Of a stretch of DNA of 64,000 nucleotides, positions 1-10,229 are shown piece after piece. This stretch comes from Amorphophallus konjac (taxonomy: Eukaryota > Streptophyta > Magnoliopsida > Alismatales > Araceae), in NCBI GenBank assembly GCA_022559845.1, contig JAHNEJ010001959.1:1-64000 (forward strand). Reading direction: 5' to 3'. The stretch's first letter is position 1; each line of letters starts with the position of its first letter. The notes under the pieces were generated by a model. The model was not told where the DNA came from, made no database searches, and worked only from the letters and a program-made list of their open reading frames with translations. The translations under genes were made by a program, and so were the position numbers.

Positions 1-385
1 TTCCTCTTTTCTATCCTTTTTTCATTTTTTTTGAGGATCACCCTTTCCCGGTGAAGGAAGGACTCTCCGTTTGGGAATTCCTCTCAACGGACTAGAATCT
101 CCTACACTGGACCTCCGTAAGTCCCCGACATCGAAGTATCTCCTCTTCGTTCACTGGGCTGGTTGTACCATTGAAGTTCCCCGAAGTTAGTCAATTCATT
201 CGTGGTGAGACGAGAGACCCTAGCTGACACGGCGGTGAAACAAAAATAAACTAGGGTCCCTATCTTGTGTGAACTTCGGATCTCGCTAAAAACACACAAA
301 AAAAAATCATCAAAATCAAAACAAAAAAAAAAGGGCGTAAAGGCATCCACTTGTTTGACAATCTCTGCTACCTACTTGCTAGTGT
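1..385 (+). other. Untranslated leader of element A
   Basis: This stretch precedes gag. It is pyrimidine-rich at the start and A-rich near 293-335. I see no convincing tRNA primer binding site, so the LTR/PBS junction lies left of the window. No coding signal; the short ORFs here are overlapped by low-complexity sequence. Confidence 0.5.
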
Positions 386-2275
386 ATGTTTTTGCGTTCT
401 GGGAGAACTGTGAGCATGTCTCACGAGTCTTCTCAGGAGAACCACCCTAGCCGTGGTTTGACAGCCGACCCGCGAGTCCATGCTATGGACTCGGGTCCTT
501 CTCATGACCCCTCGCATGAGGTGCAGGTTATTGCCGGGGACACGTCCCCGCCACAGGATATCACTTCCTTACTGGGCATCCTCGCCAACACGGAGCTTAC
601 CTCTGAACAGCTCCGGGCCTTCCAGGCCATTCTAAAGGGGAAATCTGTTTCCCCCACGCCCCAGGAGTCAACTCCGGCTATCGCACCTCTCCACGAGTCC
701 GTGCAGGCCATTCCATCTCCTTCATTGGCGCAAGCCATCCAGTCTCCCTCGCTTCAAGGACAAGCGAGCCAACAACCTCCCTCATTCCAATTCCCGTCAC
801 AATCTCAAACTCCCGGTGTTCCTCACACACCGTTTCAGCCAGGACCAACTGTCGGTTGTCCGACAGTTCCCTCTCATTCTGGGTTTCCCCCTCAAGTCTC
901 CGGGAGACAGTTTCTCCCCCAATGGCAAGTGCCACCTTCACCCCCAGAGGAGCTCGCCCAATCGCTCCTCAATAGGTTCAATCGCATGGACGAGCAGTTT
1001 CAAAATCTGAGAAGAATGGTGGACGTGAAAGCCACCCCGGAGGTTGCTTTGCCAATCCTCCCCGTCATTCATCTTCCTCCCTCCGAAATGCCCACGTACC
1101 GCAGATACAATGGTACCGGCAACCCCTTCATTCACCTCAAGGACTTCATGTATGAGTCCTCCTATTGGCAAAACGATCAGAGGTCCCTGGCATACCTCTT
1201 TCGGAGATCATTGGATGGTCCCGCGCTTGAGTGGTTCTATTCTCTGGAGCCCCGCGAGGCCGAGAATTTTGAAATAGTGCAGAGAAGGTTCTTGCAGAAA
1301 TATAGGGATAGGGTCGGTCCCTCACTCTCCATTACCGACCTAGTGGCCGAAAAGATGAAACCCGACGAGGATTTTGTCCGATATGCTGATAGATGGAGGT
1401 CTCTGGCGGAAAGAATAAGGGATACCCTCTCCGAGCCCGAACAAGTGAAAATGATTGTGTCTAATGCAACCCCGCAGTTCAGACACGTCCTCGCCATGAA
1501 TAAACTTACTACAATGGAGGAACTCTATGAAAGGGCCCGATACATCCAAACCCAGCTAAAAGACTCCCCCATCATGAACATGTTTGAGTCGCCGAAGCCC
1601 AAAGTGGTCAGAAAGACAGGCGCCGGTGTCCCGGGCGGAGCCACAGAAGGGGTCGTGACAAATGAGCAAGTCAGTGCGGTCAACAATGCCAACTATGCAG
1701 TCAACCCAAGGCCTCCACAAATGCCCCGACTACCCCTTCAACCAGGTCCTTTCCCTCTCCGTCCTCCACCCCAAAATAATCCACCCCAGGATAATATGCC
1801 TCCATTACGCCAACCCCAGCAACAACAACCACAACCTCAACAACAACAACCACCGCTTCAGTACAACCAAGTTCCACCCCCGGGGAACTATGGTCCCCAA
1901 CAGCAACAAAGGAGGCCGCTCGGTCCTAAGAGAGCCTACTATCCACCATTGCCAGAAACCTTAGCAGATATTTTTAATGCCCTCATGGCATCAAACCAAC
2001 TCGCCCTACCCAGAGAAAGGCCCGCCTGGCCCCCCAATGTTGATACCTCCAAATACTGCGTCTACCACAGGCAACCGGGACACACAGTGGATTACTGCTT
2101 CCATTTCAAAGATTACATAAATGATGAACATCAAATAGAATGGGATGAGATGAGACGGTACGTCGCGGCTCTCAAGGCTAGGAGACCTCCTCAGAGGCCA
2201 CAGCAGCAGTTACAACAGCAGCAGCAGCAGCAACCACCACAACAACAACAGCCTCAGCAGGCCCCACAACAATAG
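386..2275 (+). CDS. gag: Gag polyprotein of element A
   Basis: Predicted structural protein that packages element RNA in cytoplasmic particles; 629 residues, full length. The N-terminal 230 residues are Pro/Ser/Gln-rich and disordered. Residues about 235-395 match the retrotransposon gag core (PTYRRYNGTGNPFIHLKDF, then LEWFYSLEP and FLQKYRD). A zinc-knuckle-like CVYHRQPGHTVDYC lies near residues 556-570. The C-terminus is a polyglutamine tract of CAG/CAA codons ending directly at the stop. The ATG at 386 opens MFLRSGR, a motif that recurs in the next ORF. The stop (CAA TAG CCC) is followed two codons later by the next ORF in the same frame, so readthrough of one UAG would make gag-pro. The frame is intact. 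Confidence 0.85.
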   Translation: MFLRSGRTVSMSHESSQENHPSRGLTADPRVHAMDSGPSHDPSHEVQVIAGDTSPPQDITSLLGILANTELTSEQLRAFQAILKGKSVSPTPQESTPAIAPLHESVQAIPSPSLAQAIQSPSLQGQASQQPPSFQFPSQSQTPGVPHTPFQPGPTVGCPTVPSHSGFPPQVSGRQFLPQWQVPPSPPEELAQSLLNRFNRMDEQFQNLRRMVDVKATPEVALPILPVIHLPPSEMPTYRRYNGTGNPFIHLKDFMYESSYWQNDQRSLAYLFRRSLDGPALEWFYSLEPREAENFEIVQRRFLQKYRDRVGPSLSITDLVAEKMKPDEDFVRYADRWRSLAERIRDTLSEPEQVKMIVSNATPQFRHVLAMNKLTTMEELYERARYIQTQLKDSPIMNMFESPKPKVVRKTGAGVPGGATEGVVTNEQVSAVNNANYAVNPRPPQMPRLPLQPGPFPLRPPPQNNPPQDNMPPLRQPQQQQPQPQQQQPPLQYNQVPPPGNYGPQQQQRRPLGPKRAYYPPLPETLADIFNALMASNQLALPRERPAWPPNVDTSKYCVYHRQPGHTVDYCFHFKDYINDEHQIEWDEMRRYVAALKARRPPQRPQQQLQQQQQQQPPQQQQPQQAPQQ

Positions 2276-2281
2276 CCCGAC

Positions 2282-4723
2282 ATGGGCATAATCCAGAATC
2301 CACTACCGGAGCACCAACAGCCCAATCATCAGGTTAACCCCATCTCCTCCTTCCCGGAAGTCGGGAGAGAGCAGGTGTGGCACCAGGAAAGTACCTCCAT
2401 CCTTTATACCTCCAACCCTATCGTCATGCAACCCCCTCACCTTGCCCGGGTAGCACCTCTCTCTCATCAACCCGCATCGGTATCGCCTTCACCATTTCCA
2501 CTACCATTACGCCCTCTCATCCGCACCCCGACCTCCTATCAACCGACACTTTCTACTACGCCTTCACACCCTCTCACCTTCTCCCACTCCCCCACTTTAC
2601 CATCCACCTCTACCACATTTACCACTACGCCTTCTAAACCCCTTATCATCCGTCCACCATACATAACCCCGTCTTTCTCCACCACATCACCACTAATGCC
2701 TTCAAAACCACTCATCACCCACCATCCGCCTCAAAACCTTTACCCGTTTCAAACCTTACCTCCACCTCCACCTTCCAAACCCCTTATCCTTCATAATCCG
2801 CGCGATATCCCCTCTACCTCCTCCATGCCTCCACCTAACAAACCCCTCATCAGAATCCCTGCTCCCGTCATCACCCCTGCTTCATCAACCATTCCTCCAC
2901 TACTACCCCTCAAACCCCTGTTAAAACCCACTGCTACCCCCACAGAGGTACAAAAGCCGCAGGCAATGGTGCTCCGGAGTGGAAGGATTTTCCACAGGGT
3001 TTTCCCCCACAACAGTCAGAATCCCGAGCAATCTCAGCCAGAGAAGGATGATGCAGAACAACCAGAAAGAGCTATCCCTGGAACACAGTATGATCTACTG
3101 AAACACTTGGACAAGACGCCTGCCCGGATCTCCATCCTAGAGCTACTTCAAAGATCCACATCCCACCAGGCGGCCTTGATGGAATATCTTCAAAAGGTCA
3201 TGGTTAATGAAGACCTCCCCGTGGAGAAGATTTCGACTGTCCTAACCCCAACAGACACACAACCAGTCATCATGTTTCACAACTACGAGCTCGCTCCCAA
3301 GGAATCTCGGAAATATGCATTGTGCATTTCAATAAAAATTAATGGGGTATCCATAAACCCGTGTCTTGTCGACACGGGTGCGTCCATAAATGTGATCTCC
3401 ATGAGCACTCTTCAGTTGTGTGGGGTTGACGAGGAACAAATAAGACCTTCCTCGATCACGGTCACGGCCTATGATAATAGCAAAAGGCCGCCGCAGGGGA
3501 TGATTATTCTGAAGGCAGAACCAGGCCCCATGGCAATTCCCACGGAATTCCATGTCCTCGACATGGACCCCACATTCAAGGCCATACTGGGTCGTCCTTA
3601 CATTGAAGCCATGGACGCTGTGCCTTCCACCAACCATCAGTGCCTGAAGTTTCCTTACAACGGGAGAATTATTAAAGTGGTCAGTACACCTGTCCTTCAC
3701 ACAGTGGATGCTATCAACACCTCTCTGCCCTCTGTTTGGCCGTCTCATCGGCCCATATTGTCACTGCTGGACGTGCGTGATCCATCTCGTATGCCACTAG
3801 CACCAAAAGAGCCGGTCAGGGCAACCACAACATCGTGTCTCCCTTTTCACTCTAAAGGTTGGGAGATTATGAGGAACATCGGCTATCAACAAGGAAAAGG
3901 GCTGGGCGCACAGTTACAGGGAATGCTCAAACCGCCAAAGGAAATTAGGCCGAACCGCAGGTTTGGCCTAGGCTTCAAAGGACCATTCAAGGCGGATTGG
4001 AAGCCCCTCACGTGGACTCTATCAAACCACTTCAACAGAGGACCCGTTGTTCAGATGGGAGATCACCCACGAGAAGCATATGGGGAATCACATGCTGTAT
4101 ATTTTGCTGAAAAATGTCCGAGGATCACCAAAAGAGGCAAGATCAAAGATCCGGAATGCGAGTGGGACAAATGGTTCGATATATGGGACATTTCCGTTGC
4201 ACTGGAAAGGATGTTCTCATCTCCACAGCTTGAAAGACCACCATTGATCTCCGAAATACCAGAGAATATTACCACTCTTGCCAAGGTTCCAAACTATCCT
4301 CGTCCTCGCCAGAAGGACTCTGTCATCAACGGATCTTCATCCGTCCTCAACATTGCCGTCGACGGCTCATTAGCCGCCATCCTCTCCATCCACTCGTCTC
4401 AGCCTTTGCTGATATCTTCTTCCTGGGCCAGACAATTGTCTGATGATCTTCCCAGGTCCCCTTCTTTGCTTACATACCTACGCGGGTTTTTCGACCCGCG
4501 CCAGGTCTTCAACCATGATCTGCTCTACGAGCCCCACAATCCTCTAGCCGTAACCACTTTCCTCTCTCCTCCAATCTCTTTTCACTGCTTTGTCATTAAA
4601 AATGAAAACGAAAAAAAAACGTCAATTTTCAAACTCTCCAACAACACATCTTCGTTGAGGAAACCTCCTACATCTCCCACGGGTGCGTACCGCCTTGCGG
4701 ACCACCCGTCCAAGGTCCGATGA
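2282..4723 (+). CDS. pro: Aspartic protease / G-patch polyprotein segment of element A
   Basis: 813 residues, in frame with gag behind a single TAG. The first 230 residues are a Pro/Ser/Thr-rich linker with repeated KPLI motifs. MVLRSGRIF at about residue 229 resembles the gag start. The retropepsin active site CLVDTGASINVIS lies near residues 360-372, with the distal ILGRPYIEA about 80 residues on. A glycine-rich G-patch-like stretch (GWEIMRNIGYQQGKGLG) lies near 525-542; G-patches bind RNA or helicases and occur behind retroviral proteases. The product should cut the polyprotein. The stop overlaps the next start as ATGA at 4720-4723. A run of nine A at 4611-4619 lies just upstream, and the RT frame is open from there, so slippage or an indel would fuse the two ORFs. 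Confidence 0.8.
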   Translation: MGIIQNPLPEHQQPNHQVNPISSFPEVGREQVWHQESTSILYTSNPIVMQPPHLARVAPLSHQPASVSPSPFPLPLRPLIRTPTSYQPTLSTTPSHPLTFSHSPTLPSTSTTFTTTPSKPLIIRPPYITPSFSTTSPLMPSKPLITHHPPQNLYPFQTLPPPPPSKPLILHNPRDIPSTSSMPPPNKPLIRIPAPVITPASSTIPPLLPLKPLLKPTATPTEVQKPQAMVLRSGRIFHRVFPHNSQNPEQSQPEKDDAEQPERAIPGTQYDLLKHLDKTPARISILELLQRSTSHQAALMEYLQKVMVNEDLPVEKISTVLTPTDTQPVIMFHNYELAPKESRKYALCISIKINGVSINPCLVDTGASINVISMSTLQLCGVDEEQIRPSSITVTAYDNSKRPPQGMIILKAEPGPMAIPTEFHVLDMDPTFKAILGRPYIEAMDAVPSTNHQCLKFPYNGRIIKVVSTPVLHTVDAINTSLPSVWPSHRPILSLLDVRDPSRMPLAPKEPVRATTTSCLPFHSKGWEIMRNIGYQQGKGLGAQLQGMLKPPKEIRPNRRFGLGFKGPFKADWKPLTWTLSNHFNRGPVVQMGDHPREAYGESHAVYFAEKCPRITKRGKIKDPECEWDKWFDIWDISVALERMFSSPQLERPPLISEIPENITTLAKVPNYPRPRQKDSVINGSSSVLNIAVDGSLAAILSIHSSQPLLISSSWARQLSDDLPRSPSLLTYLRGFFDPRQVFNHDLLYEPHNPLAVTTFLSPPISFHCFVIKNENEKKTSIFKLSNNTSSLRKPPTSPTGAYRLADHPSKVR

Positions 4724-7317
4724 GCGACCTTTTCTACCCCTCCTCTGAGGGGTCTTCTCCTGTACATTCTACACCATCCTCCTCATCTTCCTCTTCGTCT
4801 GTAAATATTGTCAGTCAATCTAGGAATGATAGGCCAAGGGTAGTACCTAGGAAGAAATCCAAGGGTAGGCAGATCCCTCGTCGATTCCTTCTGGATTTGG
4901 CCGCCAGGTGTCAGGCCCTTCTTGCCATCCCCCAGTTGTTAGAAAATCCCATCCAGCTACCCGAAATAGAATGCGAGGGCGACTGTGCATCTGATGAAGG
5001 GTATGGAGTCTACGAGATCACGAATGAAGAATGCCCCACTGAAGATGAGGGTGAGGAATATGAGGATGCGGCGGGCGCATACGCTAGCGGAATGAGGAGA
5101 TTCGACGAGCCGTCAACCGCCGTAGAAGAATCCACCAAAGAAGTCAACTTGGGGACTGAGGAAGACCCTAGGATCATCCTCATAAGTGACAACCTACCAC
5201 CCTCTGAAGAAGAGGCATTAATTGAGGTCCTCAAGGAATATAAGGACACGTTTGCATGGAGCTACGAGGATATGCCGGGTTTGGATTCAACCTTGGTCGA
5301 ACACCGTTTAACCCTAAAACCAGGGTCCATCTCGGTAAAACAAAGGTTAAGGCGTTTCCACCCTCAGATGGCTTTGAAAATGAAAGAAGAGGTCGATAAG
5401 CTCCACAAAGCCAGGTTCATTAGAGTCGTCCTTTATCCTCAATGGGTGGCGAACATTGTCCCGGTCATGAAGAAAGATGGGAAAGTCAGGATTTGCATCG
5501 ACTTCCGGGACCTTAACCGCGCGTGTCCAAAGGATGATTTTCCCTTACCTCACATTGATGTGTTAATTGATAACACGGCAGGTTTTGAAACCCTCTCTTT
5601 CATGGATGGATTTTCAGGATACAATCAAATTCGTTTGGCAGAAGAGGATCAGGAAAAGACGTCATTCACTACCCCTTGGGGAACATATTGTTACGTGGTC
5701 ATGCCGTTTGGGTTAAAGAATGCTGGAGCTACTTACCAAAGAGCAATGATGGCCATATTTCATGACATGATGCACATATATCTGGAAGTATATGTGGATG
5801 ACTTATTGGTGAAATCAAGGACCAGGATGGAACATCCAGAAGTTTTGGCTAAGGTCTTGCAAAGGTCAAGAGAATTCCAATTGAAAATGAACCCGAAAAA
5901 ATGTGTGTTTGGTGTATCGTCAGGTAAATTGCTGGGATTCATTGTGAGTAAAAGAGGGATCGAGATAGATCCCGACAAAGCCAAGGCTATCAGGGATATG
6001 CCGCCTCCCAAGAATTTGAGGGAAGTCCGAGGTTTAATCGGCAGGCTGCAGTTTATTCGTCGGTTTGTGTCTCAACATTCACAAAGGTGTAGACCTCTCT
6101 ACGAGTTGACCAAGCCAGGAGTAGAATTCCACTGGAATTCTAAATGTCAGAAAGCTTTTGAAGGGTTGAAGGAATATCTGGCTAGTCCACCCGTTCTCAT
6201 TCCACCTAAACCAGAAAAACCTCTGATCCTTTACATCTCAGTCTTGGATGACTCCGTGGGAGCCGTCCTCGCACAAGCTGATGAAGAAGGCAAGGAACGG
6301 GCAACCTATTACTTGTCCAAACTTCTCAATCCCTGTGAGCAGAAGTACACCGGCATGGAGAAAACCTGTGCTGCCCTCGTTTGGGTAGTGCAGAAATTGA
6401 AGCACTACTTCTTGGCTCACGAAGTCCACTTGATTGCTCGAATGAATCCTATCAAATTCCTTCTGGAGAAAGCCGTCCTTACGGATAGGCTAGCACGCTG
6501 GCAAAGTTTTCTCTCTCAGTTCGACATCACCTACATCCAGCAAAAGGCGATTAAAGGTTATGCCATAGCCGAGCATCTCGCTCACCATCCTCTTCCCAAG
6601 TTCGATCCCGTCCAATCAGAGTTTCCAGATGAGGAACTAATGTCCATCAACCAATCAGATGAGCCAATGTGGACGCTATATTTTGATGGAGCTCTGAATT
6701 CTCAAGGGAGAGGAATCGGCATCGCCCTCCTGTCGCCGGAAGGCCTCACATTCCCATTGGCATACCAGCTCAAATTTCCAGTCACCAACAATATAGCCGA
6801 ATATGAAGCTCTTCTAGCTGGCCTAGGACTCGCTCATTCTTTTCGTATCACTGAGTTGCGAGTCGTAGGTGATAGTCAACTCATCCTTCGCCAGGTACTC
6901 ACTAAGTATCGCACTCGCGATCCCAAACTCAAGCCATACCAAGAACTCACTGCTGCCTTTGCCAAACTGTTCACAAAATTGATCTTTGTTCATATCCCTC
7001 GTCATCAGAATATTCTCGCCGATGCCCTCGCCTCATTGGCATCATCCATAAGGTTCCCTCTAGGAAGATGGTTTAAGTCCATTTCCATCTACAAACTTCA
7101 CGCCCCTGCAGTCGATGATGCTTCCTACGTAAACATCAAAGACAGGATAGCAAGGAAGATCTGCAGGAAGATATCCTTGAGAAGAGGGAGCTCATGTTGG
7201 CAGAGGCCGAAGAAGAACTGGCTGATGAAGAGAAACCATGGTTCTATGAAATTGTCAAATATTGCCAAAATCAGTCTTATCCTGAAGGGGCCACCGCAGA
7301 GGACAAGAAAGCCATAA
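4720..7317 (+). CDS. pol: Reverse transcriptase, RNase H and archaeal-type RNase H of element A
   Basis: 865 residues. RT spans about residues 165-450: VRICIDFRDLNRACPKDDFP, SFMDGFSGYNQI, MPFGLKNAGATYQRAM and the catalytic YVDD near residue 357. The first RNase H follows (ILYISVLDDSVGAVLAQ, ATYYLSKLL) to about 625. A second RNase H covers about 645-780 with its acidic residues visible: LYFDGALN, AEYEALLAG, VVGDSQLI and ILADALAS. Two consecutive RNase H domains place the element in the Tat lineage. The enzyme copies element RNA into DNA within particles. From about residue 810 (position near 7150) the frame leaves the family sequence: integrase continues in another frame from about 7160, so the last 50 residues are frameshift tail. 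RT and RNase H are otherwise intact. Confidence 0.9.
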   Translation: MSDLFYPSSEGSSPVHSTPSSSSSSSSVNIVSQSRNDRPRVVPRKKSKGRQIPRRFLLDLAARCQALLAIPQLLENPIQLPEIECEGDCASDEGYGVYEITNEECPTEDEGEEYEDAAGAYASGMRRFDEPSTAVEESTKEVNLGTEEDPRIILISDNLPPSEEEALIEVLKEYKDTFAWSYEDMPGLDSTLVEHRLTLKPGSISVKQRLRRFHPQMALKMKEEVDKLHKARFIRVVLYPQWVANIVPVMKKDGKVRICIDFRDLNRACPKDDFPLPHIDVLIDNTAGFETLSFMDGFSGYNQIRLAEEDQEKTSFTTPWGTYCYVVMPFGLKNAGATYQRAMMAIFHDMMHIYLEVYVDDLLVKSRTRMEHPEVLAKVLQRSREFQLKMNPKKCVFGVSSGKLLGFIVSKRGIEIDPDKAKAIRDMPPPKNLREVRGLIGRLQFIRRFVSQHSQRCRPLYELTKPGVEFHWNSKCQKAFEGLKEYLASPPVLIPPKPEKPLILYISVLDDSVGAVLAQADEEGKERATYYLSKLLNPCEQKYTGMEKTCAALVWVVQKLKHYFLAHEVHLIARMNPIKFLLEKAVLTDRLARWQSFLSQFDITYIQQKAIKGYAIAEHLAHHPLPKFDPVQSEFPDEELMSINQSDEPMWTLYFDGALNSQGRGIGIALLSPEGLTFPLAYQLKFPVTNNIAEYEALLAGLGLAHSFRITELRVVGDSQLILRQVLTKYRTRDPKLKPYQELTAAFAKLFTKLIFVHIPRHQNILADALASLASSIRFPLGRWFKSISIYKLHAPAVDDASYVNIKDRIARKICRKISLRRGSSCWQRPKKNWLMKRNHGSMKLSNIAKISLILKGPPQRTRKP

Positions 7318-8451
7318 GAAGGGTGGCTCAGAAATACACATTGATTGGAGGTCTACTCTATAGGAGGAGCCTTACTGGTATTCTGTTAAGATGTCTTGGT
7401 GACGATGAGGTTTGGAAATGTGTAGAAGAGACGCACTCGGGTGTGTGCGGTGGCCACGTGAATAGTCAGATGCTCGCCAAGAAGATCATTCGTCAAGGCT
7501 TTTATTGGCCCACTATGGAAGAGGATTGTGCTGTCTATGTCCGTAGGTGTGTCAAGTGTCAACTTCACGCCGATAAAATCCATTCACCATCTTCCTCACT
7601 TCATTGGTCCCTTAGGTGATCCCAATTCCCTCACCAACCAGAAATCTTTCATCCTTACTGCGACGGAATACTTCACCAAATGGGCCGAAGCCGAAGCTTA
7701 CGCGGAGATCAAGGCGTCAACAGTCTGCAAGTTCATCATGAAGAACATTCTCGCCAGATTCGGCGTCCCAAGCACGATCGTCACCGACAATGGGCCACAA
7801 TTCATTTCTCAGGACCTACAGGACCTCTGCAAAAGGTACGGAATTGCATTGCATCATTCATCACCTTATTACCCACAAGGTAACGGTCAAGCGGAGGCCA
7901 CCAATAAAACATTGCTCAAAATCATCAAAAAAACCTGCGAGTCTAGTAAGTTTTCAGACTGGCCAGAAAAGCTTATCGAAGCCCTATGGGCCTATCGCAC
8001 CTCAATCCGTACCCCCACCGGGCAGACTCCATTTGCCCTCACTTATGGTATGGAAGCGGTAGTCCCGTACGAGACTCTGATCCCTTCTCTCAGGGTACAA
8101 TTGGATGAGGAATTTCCCCTCGACGATCGTCGTAATTCACTCCTCGCCCAGTTGGAACTCTTGGATGAGAAACGGCTGGCCGCCGCCGAACACGCGCGTG
8201 TGTATCAAAATAGACTCGCTCGCTTTTACCAAAAGAAAGTCGTTGAGAGAAAATTCAAAGTCGGTGAGATGGTCGTAAAAAGAATTTTTGTCAAACCTGG
8301 AGGGCCGCGTTCTAAGCTCCAACCTAATTGGGAAGGACCATTTGTAATCCAAGCCGTGTACCCTGGCAACGCCTACAAGCTAGTCAACGCCGAAGGGACC
8401 GAGTTATCCCACCCTTGGAATGGGCTTTATCTTAAGAAATACTACCCTTAG
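7160..8451 (+). pseudogene. int: Integrase of element A, broken by two frame changes and loss of the first catalytic Asp
   Basis: Integrase joins element DNA to the host chromosome. The N-terminal part (7160-7610) keeps the HHCC zinc-binding module (THSG, GGHVN, CVKCQ). Near 7565-7610 the frame breaks and the reading resumes in another frame at GPLGDPNS. The usual WGxDxxGP block with the first catalytic Asp is missing there, so a short deletion is likely. The second Asp (VTDNGPQF) and the Glu (PQGNGQAEATNKTL) remain, followed by a C-terminal domain (KFKVGEMVVKR, GPFVIQAVYPGNAYKL) ending at 8451. There is no chromodomain, as expected for Tat. This copy cannot make a working integrase without outside help. 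Confidence 0.85.
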
Positions 8452-10229
8452 CACAAAACAAAAAAAAATAATGATGAAAAGATAAAAAACATCAAAAATA
8501 AGGAAATGTTGAAAACCACTAAAAATATGGAAAATTCAAAATGCCGATGCCTGGCAGGCACCATGTAGTTAAGTCCCTGCATCTAACCTTCATGTTAGGA
8601 TAGGGCCCATTAAGGCTTGGTAGGCACCGGGTCTTGGTTTGCCAGAACCGTGGAGACCCCTGTCCGGCCACGTCGGCCTATGCTCGCTCGAAGGAAGCTA
8701 ACATGTGTTCACTTATGTATTTTATTCAAAAAAGTTGGTAGCATCACCTACGGTAGGGCCACACCTAGAAGATCTCCGGAAGCTGTAATCTTTATTCTTT
8801 TCTCCTCGACCAAATGAGACAGTCGGCGCCCTTAAAACGCTGAGCATGAGAAACCGAAATTCAAACCCCAAAGGCAAGAGTAGGACCCAGTTCCTCGAGC
8901 ATCGATCAGAGCACGAGAAGAGGGCAGTGTCCCCGCAGGCATACGAAGAGGGAGCCCACCAACGTCAAACGACTATATCTCCCTCACAGAAAGAAATACA
9001 AAATCAAAATCAAGAGAAAAGCCTGGTTGTGACCGTGCCTGGTACGACAAACGGAACCCCTCAAAGCAAAAGTCTGAATCCACAAAGGGGCGCCGTGGAA
9101 TGTAAATGCTCGAGATTTGGTCCGAATTTGTCCGAAAGGAAAGAGTTAATGGGCCCTTATTCGCTCGCCGGGTTAACGGCTTTGCCGGTCCTCTCAGGAG
9201 GTTTATCCCCTACGCTCTTCCTTCTCCCCCTAAAGATGAAGGTTCGATGGAGTTTCTGAAAGGTGAAAACTGCCCAGGGTCTGCGACCTTATTTTAATAT
9301 ACACATTTTGGTTGCCTACTTTGAAAAAGCAAAAGCTATCGCTGCGAAGGAGTCTCCGTGTTTCTGGCTGGTCAAGACCCCTGTTTACCACCTTGATGTT
9401 TTCTTGTTTAACCTCGGGCTTAGGCCAATGCAAGCGCGTCACCTATGGGTGCGACGGCGTCTGATTCCGGGTCAGCGTCGCGCGGTTGGTCGTTAGGGTT
9501 CCAGGGTGTTCCATCTTATACCATCTAGAGTTGTGAGGAAACAGACCCGGGTCGGGCAAATCATCTACCTCAAACACCTTTTGGGTGAATCCCTGTGGTC
9601 GGAAGCAACTGGGAGCCTAAGCATGGCATGACGGTATTGTCATCAGGGTAAGTCTTAGCCGGCGGGATCGTCATTCGAGGGGTCTAGAGGCCCAAATCAA
9701 CCTAGATGTGCACTTAGGATACCTGGGAGGTTAGTAAGAAACCCCTGTCTCACGTAGGTTAGGTGCCATTTGGGTGCTTGCCGGGCGTTAGCAATAAAAA
9801 AATTGAAATGATAAAAGCAAAAAAAATGGAAAAGAGAAATGTACATATTTGCAAACAAAAAAAATCTTTTTATGATAAAACAAAAAAAAATGTCAAATAT
9901 AAAAAAAAGAAAACAAATCAATTTTGCATGATTACATTTGCGTGCAGCATCTCACTTTTTAATATCGCTTGCATTCGTGTGCTTGCCTGTCGCATTTATC
10001 ATCACCGCATCTTTCCCTTGCCTTCGTTAAATAAAGGCTTGGCCCCTTGACCAGTTATCAAGGACAGTCACAGTGACCATTTGCCTATTGAGCAAGGGGC
10101 CAAGTCAGAACAGAAATTCTGATTTGTTTGTTTCAGTGATATGTGCAGGGATTCAGGTAACTAAAGCAAAGGTAAAAAAACAAACAAACCAAACCTTGTG
10201 TTTTATTCCAAAAAACCAAAAAAATTACA
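8452..10229. other. Non-coding spacer between pol and the antisense genes
   Basis: About 1.8 kb with no credible gene. A/T-rich tracts lie at 8455-8540 and 9785-9920, and a GC-richer middle part (8580-9690) has no recognised domain in six frames. A plant polyadenylation-like AATAAA occurs on the + strand at 10030-10035 and could end gag-pol transcripts. Long 3' untranslated regions are typical of Tat elements. Confidence 0.5.
10038..10104. repeat. 12-bp inverted repeat with 43-nt loop
   Basis: CTTGGCCCCTTG at 10038-10049 is exactly complementary to CAAGGGGCCAAG at 10093-10104. It lies between the end of pol and the stop codon of antisense gene A1, right after AATAAA, where converging transcripts would terminate. 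Function is not known. Confidence 0.5.

Noticed and set aside
4613..4620. Canonical -1 slippery heptamer A AAA AAC
   Set aside because: The heptamer is present but not in the required phase of the upstream frame; only simple homopolymer slippage or an indel is plausible.
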